From positions 186,001-250,000 of the forward strand of contig CAYJKQ010000003.1 of assembly GCA_964370815.1 (NCBI GenBank): a stretch of DNA of 64,000 nucleotides, read 5' to 3'. This document shows positions 14,701 to 22,674 of this stretch, piece after piece; within the stretch, counting starts at the first letter, position 1; the number at the start of each line of letters is the position of its first letter. This DNA comes from UBA12087 sp964370815. GTDB taxonomy: Bacteria > Chloroflexota > Anaerolineae > Anaerolineales > Villigracilaceae. The notes under the pieces were generated by a model. It did not search any database and was not told where the DNA came from. It saw only the letters and a list, made by a program, of their open reading frames with translations. The translations under genes were made by a program, and so were the position numbers.

Positions 14701-17628
14701 TTTTCCACTGGTTCGGATGGCAGCGCCCGACTTAAATTCACAGCACCCAACCCGGGAACTTTCATGCTGGATGTATCTGCAAATGGGGTGCGAACACAGC
14801 TCATGCTATGGGTTACCGGGCAGGAGCAGGCAGTTTGGCCAAACTTATCCTTCCAGAAGATCGACCTTACAGCCGACCGGGAAGCATATCAACCCGGGCA
14901 GACAGCGAATATTTTCATTCCCAATCCAATTGGAGGAGTTTTGCCAGCCCTGGTGACCGTGGAGCGGGGCAGCATACACAGCCAACAGGTCATCCAGGTG
15001 GCTGAAGGTGGCAGCATCTTCCCAATTCCCTTAACCGATGCAGATGCGCCTAATATTTATGTTTCAGTCACAATCGTGGGAGCTTCCACTTTCCGGCAGG
15101 GGTATGTCAATCTGCCTGTAGCTCCGAACGCACAAACCCTGAACGTGGAACTCACCAGTCAACCCGAACGCAGTGAACCGGGAGGCGAGGTTACCTTTGG
15201 CGTACGCATAACAGACTCCAGTGGCGCACCTGTCAAGGCTGAATTTTCACTGGCAGTGGTGGACCTGGCAGCCCTGGCGCTGGCTGACCCCAACTCTTTG
15301 GAGATCCTGCCTGCTTTTTATGGCAACCAATCCCTGGGTATCATTACCGGTTTATCCCTGGCAGCCGAAAGCCGCCGCGGAGTTCTTTTTGCAGGCGGTC
15401 GAGGTGGAGGCGGGGGTGATGGCGCTATTGTGGATGTAGCCCGTAAGAATTTTCCTGATACCGCCTATTGGAGTGCGACTATTGTGACAGATAAGGATGG
15501 ACGTGCCCAGGCCAGCGTCAAGCTACCGGATAACCTGACTACCTGGCAGGTGGAGGTACGCGGCCTGACCAAAGATACACTTGTCGGTCAAGCCAGCTTG
15601 CAGGTGGTCAGTACCAAGCTGCTATTGATCCGTCCCGTTACGCCACGCTTCCTGGTGGCAGGGGACCATGTTGAATTAGGAGCAATGGTAAATAACAACA
15701 CTGCCACTGCTTTGGATGTTAATGTATCCCTGAAGGCAACCAATTTCGTCCTGGATGATCCTTCCAAAGCTGATCAGAGCCTGAACCTACCTGCCGGAGG
15801 GCGCAGCCTGGTCACCTGGTGGGGAAAGGCTCAATCTGCAGAGAATGCAGATCTTACTTTCTCTGTCCAGGGCGGAGGTTACTCAGATGCGTCGCATCCG
15901 GAAATCGGTGCTCTCCCCATCCTGAGATACCTGTCACCACAAACCTTCAGTACCGCTGGTATTCTCCCCGCGGCCGGTGTACGCCTGGAAGTCATCAGCC
16001 TGCCACGATCCTTTGATGCCCAAAGTGGGGGGTTGGAGCTTGAATTGGCTCCATCCCTGGCAGCCGTCCTATTGAGCGGGTTGGATGCGATCAAGGAACC
16101 TCCTACCAGCAGCAGTAATGAAGCCCTGCTTTCATACTTCCTGCCCAACCTGGAAGTTTACCAATCCCTACGTGATTCCGGTCTTAGTATGCCTGCTCTG
16201 CAAACCCGCTATGAGAACAACCTTCAGAACACCATACAGCGCTTGATACAAGGAAAGAACCAGGATGGCGGCTGGAGCTGGTGGTCAACCAGTTTGCTCC
16301 CGTGGGAAAATCAACAAACCAGTGATCCTTATCTGAGTGCTTATGTGCTGATGGGTTTATACAAGGCAAAACAGGCAGGCTTCACTGTGGAAGAAACCGT
16401 TTTAGAACAGGCACGAAGCTATTTGAATACCAACCGACCCTATATTGGCGGAACACAATTGGATGACTGGCAACTCGATCTGCTGGCTTTTGAGGCTTAT
16501 GTTTTACAGATAAGCGGTGGTGTGGAGATCAATGTGGTGGATTACCTGTTTGATGGGCGTGAACACCTGTCTGCCTGGGCACAAGCTCTCCTGGCACTGA
16601 CCATTGCGGAGAACTCCAGTCCGGATGAACGGGTAACCGAATTATTCTCCAATCTGGAAACGTCCGCCATTCGCTCGGCAACCGGAGCTCATTGGGAAAG
16701 CGAAGCACGCGGCTGGCACAATCCAGGTTCCACACTGGTGACCAGCGCCATAGTCAACTTTGCCCTGGCAGTACGGGACCCGGCTTCTCCTCTTCTGGCA
16801 GATTCGGTGCGATATCTGGTTGCTCACCAAGATGCTGCCAAAACCTGGGGCTCAAATTATGAAACTGCTTGGGTGATCCGTTCCCTGAATGCCTATATGG
16901 TTGGCACGGGTGGATATATGGCTGATTTTGCTTTCAGTGCCACTTTGAACGGTCTGCCACTTGCTGAAGGCCAGGCAGCCGGAGCATCCAGTTTAACTCC
17001 CATAAATTCTTCCGTAGGGTTGGAGAGCTTGAATCCAACATCTCCCAATGCATTGCAGATCACAAGGGAGAATGGAAGTGGCATCCTGTACTACCGTGCC
17101 GCTCTACAGGTTTTCCAGCCAGTGGAAAATACCAAACCCTTGAATATGGGTATGCAGTTAAACCGCACCTATTTGAACCCGGAATGCAAAAAGAACTGCC
17201 AACCCCTGCATTCAATCCAACTCACCCAGGGAGGATGGCTGACCGTGCATCTCAGCCTGACCTTACCGAATGACACTTATTACCTGATGATAGAGGACTT
17301 CCTGCCAGCTGGCTCCGAAATTTTGGATACCAGCCTTAAAACCAGTCAACAAGGCCAGGGTAGCGGAATGGATGTATCCATCAGTTTTGACACCGCAGAC
17401 CCATATGGGCACGGCTGGGGCTGGTGGTATTTTGACTCGCCGCGTATTTTTGATGACCACATCCAATGGTCTGCAAATTACCTGCCAGCAGGAAGCTATG
17501 AGCTGACTTACACCATTATTCCCACCCAGGCTGGTGAGTTTCGTGTACTGCCGGCACGCGCCTGGATGACCTACTTCCCTGAAGTACAGGGAACAAGTGC
17601 AGGAGAGATATTTGAGATCAAACATTGA
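11773..17628 (+). CDS. Alpha-2-macroglobulin-like lipoprotein, thioester motif absent
   Basis: A 1951-residue surface lipoprotein. The signal peptide ends at lipobox LSSC, followed by a Pro/Thr linker. Several Ig-like (Big_5 type) domains follow (repeats of the form MTFNQPMD) up to about residue 430. The macroglobulin region includes YTDRPIYRPGQTVYF at about 675, a Gly-rich stretch GGRGGGGGDG near 1207 and the A2M core WSATIVTDKDGRA near 1226. Bacterial macroglobulins are thought to trap proteases. Thioester-type members have a GCxEQ motif; at the equivalent place, near 1437-1450, this protein reads IKEPPTSSSNEALLSYFLPN, so the Cys and Gln are missing, as in the non-thioester bacterial class. 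The alpha-helical toroid region and a C-terminal receptor-like domain follow. AGGAGG precedes the ATG. No PBP1c gene, a frequent partner, is adjacent. Confidence 0.9.
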   Translation: MKKLNPYWRIGIVIFLALSSCNLPGGTPQATPTPTSIPLPPLPPVLVETDPPSGSLIANQQALIFYFNQPMLRDTVETSLADQLMVTGKFDWLDDNTLKFTPLQTFAGNTSLDITLDSSLKASNGLGFQEPVSIHYSTSDDLRLTQTLPESGTQDASSSSAVVAAFNQPVVPLGADPSSLPQGFSLQPAASGSGEWINTSTYIFYPDPGLSGGVNYTASINPTLIATSGSNLDTSDLTWNFTVGLPRLLELVPSSETPFPLDQPIKMTFNQPMDTSSVEANFSFTSENESVDGNFSWNANQTVLTFTPSGRLARSTNYTLLIGAGAQARGGSSIGTENRFEVQTFPDFKVVYTDPYDTGMTSSQYSGLQIYFSAPIQTSSSQSLVSIDPATANFYAYMSEQTMFISGSFQADTNYTVTVDNNLKDIWGQRLGETVTTRFTTPPAAPGMDLLYLGTEAYFVRASQPDYYVQATNLDSIDVSMAPLTLEKMLFLLGPDGYNARAAYTPEQSTSTDWQAELNLPANISQQVPISLGSNLTPGLYHLTLSAPQAMQNGAYGQQKVFLVASNINITFKIGSQDALVWAVDLSNNQAVANTPLRLFRNDGSLLASGTTDSQGLWHGSVPAPTQDNYYSSYYAVIGQPGDTNFGMAFSNWNQEIAPWNFSLSVDRTPPAPQIYFYTDRPIYRPGQTVYFRLVARQVFDGRYTPVDLQNLLFSIDDGYGSNWKFDLPLSEFGTASGEFQLPADAVPGYYSISSKIPNFYGYFTVANYRKPGINLSVDLQPTDVHASQPMQASISARYFFDAPVDGMSLQWTLYSNPDTFNLPGYQVGNYSSFWYSPPTGDGYYGEVLDQGEAVTDENGLVSLTLSDLSAIDDIRELTLEVTAQDESGQSVSGRATARRHPADFYIGLRPDLWVAQAGSEMGFDVLTVDWKTNPSASHSLHAEFQQVNWESKESNDPNIPYPSYVPVYTPISSSDFSTGSDGSARLKFTAPNPGTFMLDVSANGVRTQLMLWVTGQEQAVWPNLSFQKIDLTADREAYQPGQTANIFIPNPIGGVLPALVTVERGSIHSQQVIQVAEGGSIFPIPLTDADAPNIYVSVTIVGASTFRQGYVNLPVAPNAQTLNVELTSQPERSEPGGEVTFGVRITDSSGAPVKAEFSLAVVDLAALALADPNSLEILPAFYGNQSLGIITGLSLAAESRRGVLFAGGRGGGGGDGAIVDVARKNFPDTAYWSATIVTDKDGRAQASVKLPDNLTTWQVEVRGLTKDTLVGQASLQVVSTKLLLIRPVTPRFLVAGDHVELGAMVNNNTATALDVNVSLKATNFVLDDPSKADQSLNLPAGGRSLVTWWGKAQSAENADLTFSVQGGGYSDASHPEIGALPILRYLSPQTFSTAGILPAAGVRLEVISLPRSFDAQSGGLELELAPSLAAVLLSGLDAIKEPPTSSSNEALLSYFLPNLEVYQSLRDSGLSMPALQTRYENNLQNTIQRLIQGKNQDGGWSWWSTSLLPWENQQTSDPYLSAYVLMGLYKAKQAGFTVEETVLEQARSYLNTNRPYIGGTQLDDWQLDLLAFEAYVLQISGGVEINVVDYLFDGREHLSAWAQALLALTIAENSSPDERVTELFSNLETSAIRSATGAHWESEARGWHNPGSTLVTSAIVNFALAVRDPASPLLADSVRYLVAHQDAAKTWGSNYETAWVIRSLNAYMVGTGGYMADFAFSATLNGLPLAEGQAAGASSLTPINSSVGLESLNPTSPNALQITRENGSGILYYRAALQVFQPVENTKPLNMGMQLNRTYLNPECKKNCQPLHSIQLTQGGWLTVHLSLTLPNDTYYLMIEDFLPAGSEILDTSLKTSQQGQGSGMDVSISFDTADPYGHGWGWWYFDSPRIFDDHIQWSANYLPAGSYELTYTIIPTQAGEFRVLPARAWMTYFPEVQGTSAGEIFEIKH

Positions 17629-17683
17629 AATAATTATTCAAGCCTGACAAAGATGGCATCCCGTCAAGTCTGGATTGTTAAAG

Positions 17684-17689
17684 TATAAT
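17684..17689 (+). promoter_or_regulatory. -10 box of a probable leaderless transcript
   Basis: TATAAT lies 6 nt before the ATG at 17696. No ribosome binding site is present between them. A convincing -35 is not visible. The same arrangement occurs at several other genes in the window. Confidence 0.55.
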
Positions 17690-17695
17690 AAACCC

Positions 17696-18166
17696 ATGCT
17701 TGAGATCCATATCCCGGGGCGTGGGAATCTGCTGTTAAACCATTTGGTGTGCGATGTAAATGGCACTCTGGCTGTGGATGGCGTATTGATAGATGGATTA
17801 ACCCAAAAGATCGCATTATTGCGCAGTTTTCTAACTGTCCACCTGCTGACTGCTGACACCCACGGAGGGCAGTCCGTTATTGATCAGCAACTCAATCTGA
17901 AAGCTGTTCGCATCACACCAGGTAATGAAGCCAATCAGAAGGCGGATTACATCCGCAACCTGGGTGCTCATAGCGTGGTGGCACTTGGGCAAGGCGCAAA
18001 TGATGCAGAGATGCTCAAGACAGCTGCATTAGGTATCTGTGTGCTTTCTCCCGAGGGCACAGCTGTGGAAGCCATGCTGGTTGCAGACCTGGTGATGCCG
18101 GATGTGTTCAGCGCACTGGAGTTGCTAGAGAAACCTATGCGCATTAAAGGGGACTTACGAAAATGA
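17696..18166 (+). CDS. Small HAD-family protein, P-type-ATPase-like soluble domain
   Basis: 156 residues with a HAD fold resembling the soluble P-type-ATPase-like group. Seen: VCDVNGTLAVDG (motif I, DxxGT with Asn in place of the second Asp), LLTADTHG (motif II Thr), and ALGQGANDAEML (motif IV GxxND). Motif I keeps the nucleophile Asp but lacks the second acidic residue of classical phosphatases (DVN rather than DxD), as in the ATPase group (DKTGT). The start at 17696 is preferred over TTG 17675 because a TATAAT sits 6 nt upstream and the domain begins immediately. The stop overlaps the next gene by 4 nt. The substrate is unknown. Confidence 0.75.
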   Translation: MLEIHIPGRGNLLLNHLVCDVNGTLAVDGVLIDGLTQKIALLRSFLTVHLLTADTHGGQSVIDQQLNLKAVRITPGNEANQKADYIRNLGAHSVVALGQGANDAEMLKTAALGICVLSPEGTAVEAMLVADLVMPDVFSALELLEKPMRIKGDLRK

Positions 18167-19359
18167 ACATTGACCAGGATCCTGTTCCTTCCGAAATAAT
18201 TTCTCAATTACCCCCTGCCCGCCGACGCAGAGCCAGACGATCTCTGATCCCTGCCAGCAATGATGCCCGAGCTGCAGTGCTTGAGAACCTGGCACGGCGC
18301 GCCTTCCCTTCTTTCGAATTCTTCTTATTTTCTCTGCTTGGTGGAGCGGTTCTCGGCACCGGTTATCTATTCGATTCACAAAGCATCCTGCTGGTGGGTA
18401 TCCTGATCACTCCTTTAATGGCGCCCTGGGTCGGTATCATTCTGGCGACAGTGACAGGCTCAGGTCGATTCTTCTTGCAGACATTGACAGGTTTTATCAT
18501 CAGTGCAGGATTGATATTTGGAAGCAGCTTGCTGGCAGGCACAACAGCCCAAGTTATTCCTCCACAGTCTTTCTTACAAGCCATCATCTACTCGCACTTG
18601 TGGTGGGCAAATATCCTGGTACTTGTCCTCGGAACAATCCTGTTGGTGACCTCTTTCATACGTTCGGAAAAACACCCCATTCTTCCAAGCGTGATGTTGA
18701 CTTATGAGTTATTTCTACCACTAAGCGTAGCCGGTTTTGGGTTGGGAAGCGGCTATTCCGATTTTTGGAGCAATGGGATCCAGGTCTTTTGTGTGCACCT
18801 GGCACTGGCAACCCTGGTGGGATTGCTAACACTGGTGGTGTTAGGATTCCGCCCACGACGGATTGCGGGATGTTTCATGAGTTTGATCATTGTTTTAGTG
18901 GCGCTGGGAGGATTCTTATGGCTGAGCGGAGCAACCAATTTTCTTCTGGATGGTTTAAACAATTTCCCCGGCACCCCCACCAGCCAGGAAACTCCACCGG
19001 TCACTCAAACCAGCATGGTCATCCTGACAACTACCGTAACAAGTCAACCCAGTACTCCGATGCCAACCCTGACACCCACATTACAAATTCCAACCACAAC
19101 AACTCCCACCACCACGCTTACTCCTGAAGCCACACCTGTTTATGCCCGTATTTTTTCAGAAACAGGTGCCAATGTGCGTGCCAGCCCAGGCAGCGATACC
19201 ATTATTGCCCGTCTACCAAACGATTACCTGGTGGAAGTCCTATCAGATATCCAGGTACTGAATGGTATCACCTGGTTACACATCCGTACCGCTGATGGAG
19301 ATGAAGGCTGGATCCTTCAGAGCCTGGTTGCCACTGCCACACCTGCGACTGGCTGGTAA
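18163..19359 (+). CDS. DUF389-type membrane protein fused to a C-terminal SH3 domain
   Basis: 398 residues. A basic N-terminus (ARRRRARRS) leads into about six membrane segments (about 45-265). The first pair, with VGILITPLMAPWVGIILA, matches the DUF389 family, whose function is not established. A Pro/Thr-rich linker (about 270-325) then connects to a bacterial SH3-like domain (GANVRASPGSDTIIARLP ... GWILQSL), which usually binds peptides or cell wall. The topology places the SH3 domain outside if the linker is extracellular. ATGA overlap with the HAD gene indicates coupling, so the two may work together. Confidence 0.7.
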   Translation: MNIDQDPVPSEIISQLPPARRRRARRSLIPASNDARAAVLENLARRAFPSFEFFLFSLLGGAVLGTGYLFDSQSILLVGILITPLMAPWVGIILATVTGSGRFFLQTLTGFIISAGLIFGSSLLAGTTAQVIPPQSFLQAIIYSHLWWANILVLVLGTILLVTSFIRSEKHPILPSVMLTYELFLPLSVAGFGLGSGYSDFWSNGIQVFCVHLALATLVGLLTLVVLGFRPRRIAGCFMSLIIVLVALGGFLWLSGATNFLLDGLNNFPGTPTSQETPPVTQTSMVILTTTVTSQPSTPMPTLTPTLQIPTTTTPTTTLTPEATPVYARIFSETGANVRASPGSDTIIARLPNDYLVEVLSDIQVLNGITWLHIRTADGDEGWILQSLVATATPATGW

Positions 19360-19442
19360 TATCTTCTCTATTGTCTCTTCTTAACACAGTGGAGAAAATC
19401 CCCACTAAATAATGGAAAACTGTATTTTGGAGCAACCATAAA

Positions 19443-20903
19443 ATGACAATCCATTTTGGAACAGATGGCTGGCGTGCAGTTATCTCAGATACCTTTACAT
19501 TTAATAATCTGCGGGTGGTGACCCAGGCTATTGCGGATGCAGTTTTATCGGAAAATTGGGTGAAACAAGTCGAAGGCACAACTCAACCCGACTTACGCAG
19601 GATGGTAGTGGGTTATGATACCCGTTTCCTTTCTGATCGCTATGCCCAGGAAGTGGCACGCGTATTGGCTGCCAATGGTTTTACAGTTTTCCTGGCACAA
19701 GCAGATGCCCCCACACCCGCCATTTCGTTTTCGGTACGCCACAGCAATTCACTGGCGGGGGTGATGATCACGGCTTCGCATAATGCACCACGCTACAACG
19801 GTATCAAACTCAAATCCATGCATGGCAATTCTGCCCTGCCAGAACAATGCCGTCGTGTTGAAGTTTATATTACTGACAATGAGGAACGCGCCCGCGGTCC
19901 TAACCTGATGGAGTATGACCAGGCTCGTGATTTTAGCCTGATCCAACGTTTTAATCCATTGGAAGCCTATTTCACGCATTTGCATACACTGATCAATTGT
20001 GATGTGATAGCAGAAAACCCGCAGCGTTTTGTTGTTGACTCGATGTACGGTTCGGGACGTGGTGTCATTAAAACCTTCCTGCATGGAACCGGCTGCGAGA
20101 TCAACGAGATACGTGGCGAGATGAATCCCGGATTTGGAGGCGTCCATCCTGAACCTATCGCCCGTTACCTGGGACCGCTGGCAGGTGCCATCAGCACAGG
20201 CATGGGGAATTTTGGATTGGCGACCGATGGAGACGCAGACCGGATCGGCGCCATGGACGAACGCGGCAACTTCATTGACCCACACAAGATCATGGCACTG
20301 GCTTTGAAATACCTGGTGGAAAAGCGCAGCATGAGCGGGGCTGTGGTACGTACAGTTTCCACCACCCGCATGATCGATCGCCTGGCAAAGGGCTATGGCT
20401 TAAAATTATATGAAACACCAGTGGGGTTTAACCACATAGCTGATTACATGATGAGTGAAGATGTGCTGATCGGCGGAGAAGAATCAGGGGGGATCTCATT
20501 TAAAGGGCACATTCCCGAGGGAGATGGACCTTTGATGGGATTACTGTTGGTCGAGATGATCTCAGCTTACCAAAGCACACTTTATGAAATGGTCGAAAAC
20601 CTTCTGGTAGAAGTCGGTCCGGCAGTGTATGAACGCAAAGATATCCGGCTGAGCCATCCAGTTTCCAAAGTTGTCATGTCACAATATCTCACTCAACATG
20701 TACCAGCAGAGATCGGCGGTGAAAAGATCGCAGAGGTAAGCAGCATGGATGGCGTGAAGTATATTCTTGCAGATGATTCCTGGTTGTTGATCCGTCCATC
20801 GGGAACCGAACCTGTTTTAAGAGTGTATGCTGAAGGTCGCACATCTCAAATGGTCAAAGACTTATTATCATATGGTGAAATAGTTGCACAGAATGTAGTC
20901 TAA
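19443..20903 (+). CDS. Phosphohexomutase (phosphoglucomutase/phosphomannomutase family)
   Basis: 486-residue alpha-D-phosphohexomutase, interconverting sugar 1- and 6-phosphates. Seen: FGTDGWRA at the N-terminus, the phosphoserine loop TASHNAPRYNGIK (Ser near 111), the metal loop DGDADRIG near 261, the sugar-specificity loop GGEESGGIS near 350, and the phosphate-binding RPSGTEPVLRVY at the C-terminus. All four active-site motifs are intact. The Glu-containing GEESGG sugar loop fits glucose/mannose-type substrates, but exact specificity (PGM, PMM, GlmM) cannot be fixed. It precedes an EamA transporter by 13 nt. Confidence 0.9.
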   Translation: MTIHFGTDGWRAVISDTFTFNNLRVVTQAIADAVLSENWVKQVEGTTQPDLRRMVVGYDTRFLSDRYAQEVARVLAANGFTVFLAQADAPTPAISFSVRHSNSLAGVMITASHNAPRYNGIKLKSMHGNSALPEQCRRVEVYITDNEERARGPNLMEYDQARDFSLIQRFNPLEAYFTHLHTLINCDVIAENPQRFVVDSMYGSGRGVIKTFLHGTGCEINEIRGEMNPGFGGVHPEPIARYLGPLAGAISTGMGNFGLATDGDADRIGAMDERGNFIDPHKIMALALKYLVEKRSMSGAVVRTVSTTRMIDRLAKGYGLKLYETPVGFNHIADYMMSEDVLIGGEESGGISFKGHIPEGDGPLMGLLLVEMISAYQSTLYEMVENLLVEVGPAVYERKDIRLSHPVSKVVMSQYLTQHVPAEIGGEKIAEVSSMDGVKYILADDSWLLIRPSGTEPVLRVYAEGRTSQMVKDLLSYGEIVAQNVV

Positions 20904-20916
20904 ATCTACTTAATGT

Positions 20917-21843
20917 GTGGTGATAACTGACCGAATGACATCTACACCATCTCACCGCCTGGCTATAGCTGAAGCAATCTTTATTAATCTCATCTGGGCA
21001 TCCTCATTCATTTTTGTAAAGTTGGCTCTCAAAGATCTTGGACCGTTGACAATTGGCGGTCTGCGTTATTTTATTGGATTTTTGATCCTACTGCCTTTTA
21101 TTTCGAGATCCAAAAGACGCCTGGGTTTATCCCGGTCCGTCTGGTTACAGCTTTTGATCATTGGCTTCAGTTCCTACACTCTTGCCAATAGTGCGATGTT
21201 CTGGTCATTGCTCTACCTGCCTGCCACCACAGTCTCCTTCCTGATGGGATTGAATGCCCTGTTGATATTTATTGGTGGGGTGATCTGGTTGAAGGAATTT
21301 CCAAATCGTAAACAGTTAATTGGGATCTTCACCACCATGGTTGGAACAGGTATGTTCTTCTCAAATGGCTTACAACCAGGTGAACCCAAAGGGATCATCC
21401 TGATGTGCCTGGCGCTATTGTGCTTTACCATATTTGGGATTCTTGGACGTAACACTGCCCGGTCGCAAACAGTGGACACTTTGTCTCTAACGGCATACCC
21501 TCTGGCAATCGGCGGAGGGCTATTGCTGCTTATCGCCATCCCGATCGAAGGGATACCTGACGCATCCATTCAAACCTGGGGGCTTGTGTTCTGGTTGGCA
21601 GCCATTAACACTTCCCTGGCATATGTACTTTACAATCATTCGTTACAAGTCTTGACAGCGTTTGAGATGAATATATTGCTAAACCTTGCTCCCATCGGAA
21701 CCGCGATCATGGGATGGTTTTTTCTCAATGAACACCTTACTGCGATCCAATTCACAGGTATGATCGTGGTCATCGTGGGTGTAAGCCTGGTCCAACGCCG
21801 GGTTATTCGCAAGATGAAAATAGGTTCACCTTCCAGCGAATAA
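20917..21843 (+). CDS. EamA/DMT-family transporter
   Basis: A 308-residue protein with about ten hydrophobic segments in two halves, as in drug/metabolite transporters of the EamA type. Seen: IWASSFIFVKLALKDLGPL in helix 1 and its loop, and the second-half counterpart ending with LNLAPIGTAIMGWFFLNEHLT. The substrate cannot be predicted. The start is uncertain: GTG 20917 gives the longest frame, ATG 20935 gives six residues less; neither has a strong ribosome binding site. Confidence 0.85.
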   Translation: MVITDRMTSTPSHRLAIAEAIFINLIWASSFIFVKLALKDLGPLTIGGLRYFIGFLILLPFISRSKRRLGLSRSVWLQLLIIGFSSYTLANSAMFWSLLYLPATTVSFLMGLNALLIFIGGVIWLKEFPNRKQLIGIFTTMVGTGMFFSNGLQPGEPKGIILMCLALLCFTIFGILGRNTARSQTVDTLSLTAYPLAIGGGLLLLIAIPIEGIPDASIQTWGLVFWLAAINTSLAYVLYNHSLQVLTAFEMNILLNLAPIGTAIMGWFFLNEHLTAIQFTGMIVVIVGVSLVQRRVIRKMKIGSPSSE

Positions 21844-22010
21844 ATATGTTTTCAAGGTTCAAGAAAGCAATCATGCATTCATCTTCCAAAAAAATTTCTC
21901 AATAATTGGAAATTGGAGGCAAGATCCGGAACTTTTCCTTTTTTTCCGACCAAATCATCCTTCAAAGAGAATGCCTACTTTACAGAATGGTGTGTATCCC
22001 TAGTGATAAA

Positions 22011-22070
22011 TTAAAAACATCCCGCGAACAGCACACAGGAACTTCGTCCATCCTGATGCTGTTGCGGGAT
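22011..22070 (-). terminator. Terminator of the GlmL-membrane cassette
   Basis: ATCCCGCGAACAGCA (22019-22033) pairs with TGCTGTTGCGGGAT (22057-22070) with one bulge. On the minus strand TTTTTAA follows. It lies just after the last gene of the 22093-30531 cassette. Nothing else is evident between 21844 and 22092. Confidence 0.7.
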
Positions 22071-22092
22071 ACAGATAAAAAGGATTAAAAGC

Positions 22093-22650
22093 TTATTGAG
22101 TTGGAACTGAGCGCAAACGCCTTGCCAGGAGGATCACCACGATAAGGGCAAATGCCATAACCACCAATCCAGGCAGACCTACTTCATCGGCAAAACCGCT
22201 TTGCGGCAGACCACCTGTGGCTGTTGGTGTAAGCGAACCAATTGCATTTTGTGTGTTCAAAGCTGACCTTGTGGCAGTCAAAGCCAAATTCACTAGAAAC
22301 GGAGTTTGGGAAGGAACTGCCGGAAGGGGGGTTGGACTGGCAAGATTAACGGGTGGCACCATGGTGGCAGCAGCAGTGAGTGCGGCTTGGGTACCGGCCG
22401 CATATGCCTGCATCGTGGATGTCATTGCCTGGGCTATGATGGCATTTTGAGCCTCAATCGTAGCCAGTTGTGCAGATTGTGCTGACTTTTGCTTTGGTAG
22501 ATATACCAATCCATATAAAGCCATGCCGATAATTGAAAGAAGGACAATACCAGCCAAAATACCAGCTACTATAATAAAAGTCCGGTTGGATTGTCCAGAT
22601 GGTTGTGGAGCATCAGTCTCCAGATTGAAATCATCACCTTGTTCAAACAT
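22093..22650 (-). CDS. Membrane protein with LPxTG-like C-terminal sorting signal
   Basis: 185 residues. An acidic N-terminus is followed by a membrane segment (about 24-48), an Ala/Gln/Thr-rich helical stretch, a Pro/Thr linker, and then LPQSG, a second hydrophobic segment and a basic tail (ARRLRS). That C-terminal triad is the architecture of a sortase substrate, with LPQSG as a variant of LPxTG. The N-terminal membrane segment instead of a cleaved signal is unusual. It is the last gene of the cassette, 24 nt after the previous one. No sortase gene is visible in the window. It could also be a simple two-helix membrane protein. Confidence 0.6.
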   Translation of the reverse strand: MFEQGDDFNLETDAPQPSGQSNRTFIIVAGILAGIVLLSIIGMALYGLVYLPKQKSAQSAQLATIEAQNAIIAQAMTSTMQAYAAGTQAALTAAATMVPPVNLASPTPLPAVPSQTPFLVNLALTATRSALNTQNAIGSLTPTATGGLPQSGFADEVGLPGLVVMAFALIVVILLARRLRSVPTQ

Positions 22651-22674
22651 TTGTTCCTCCTTGTATCAATTATA

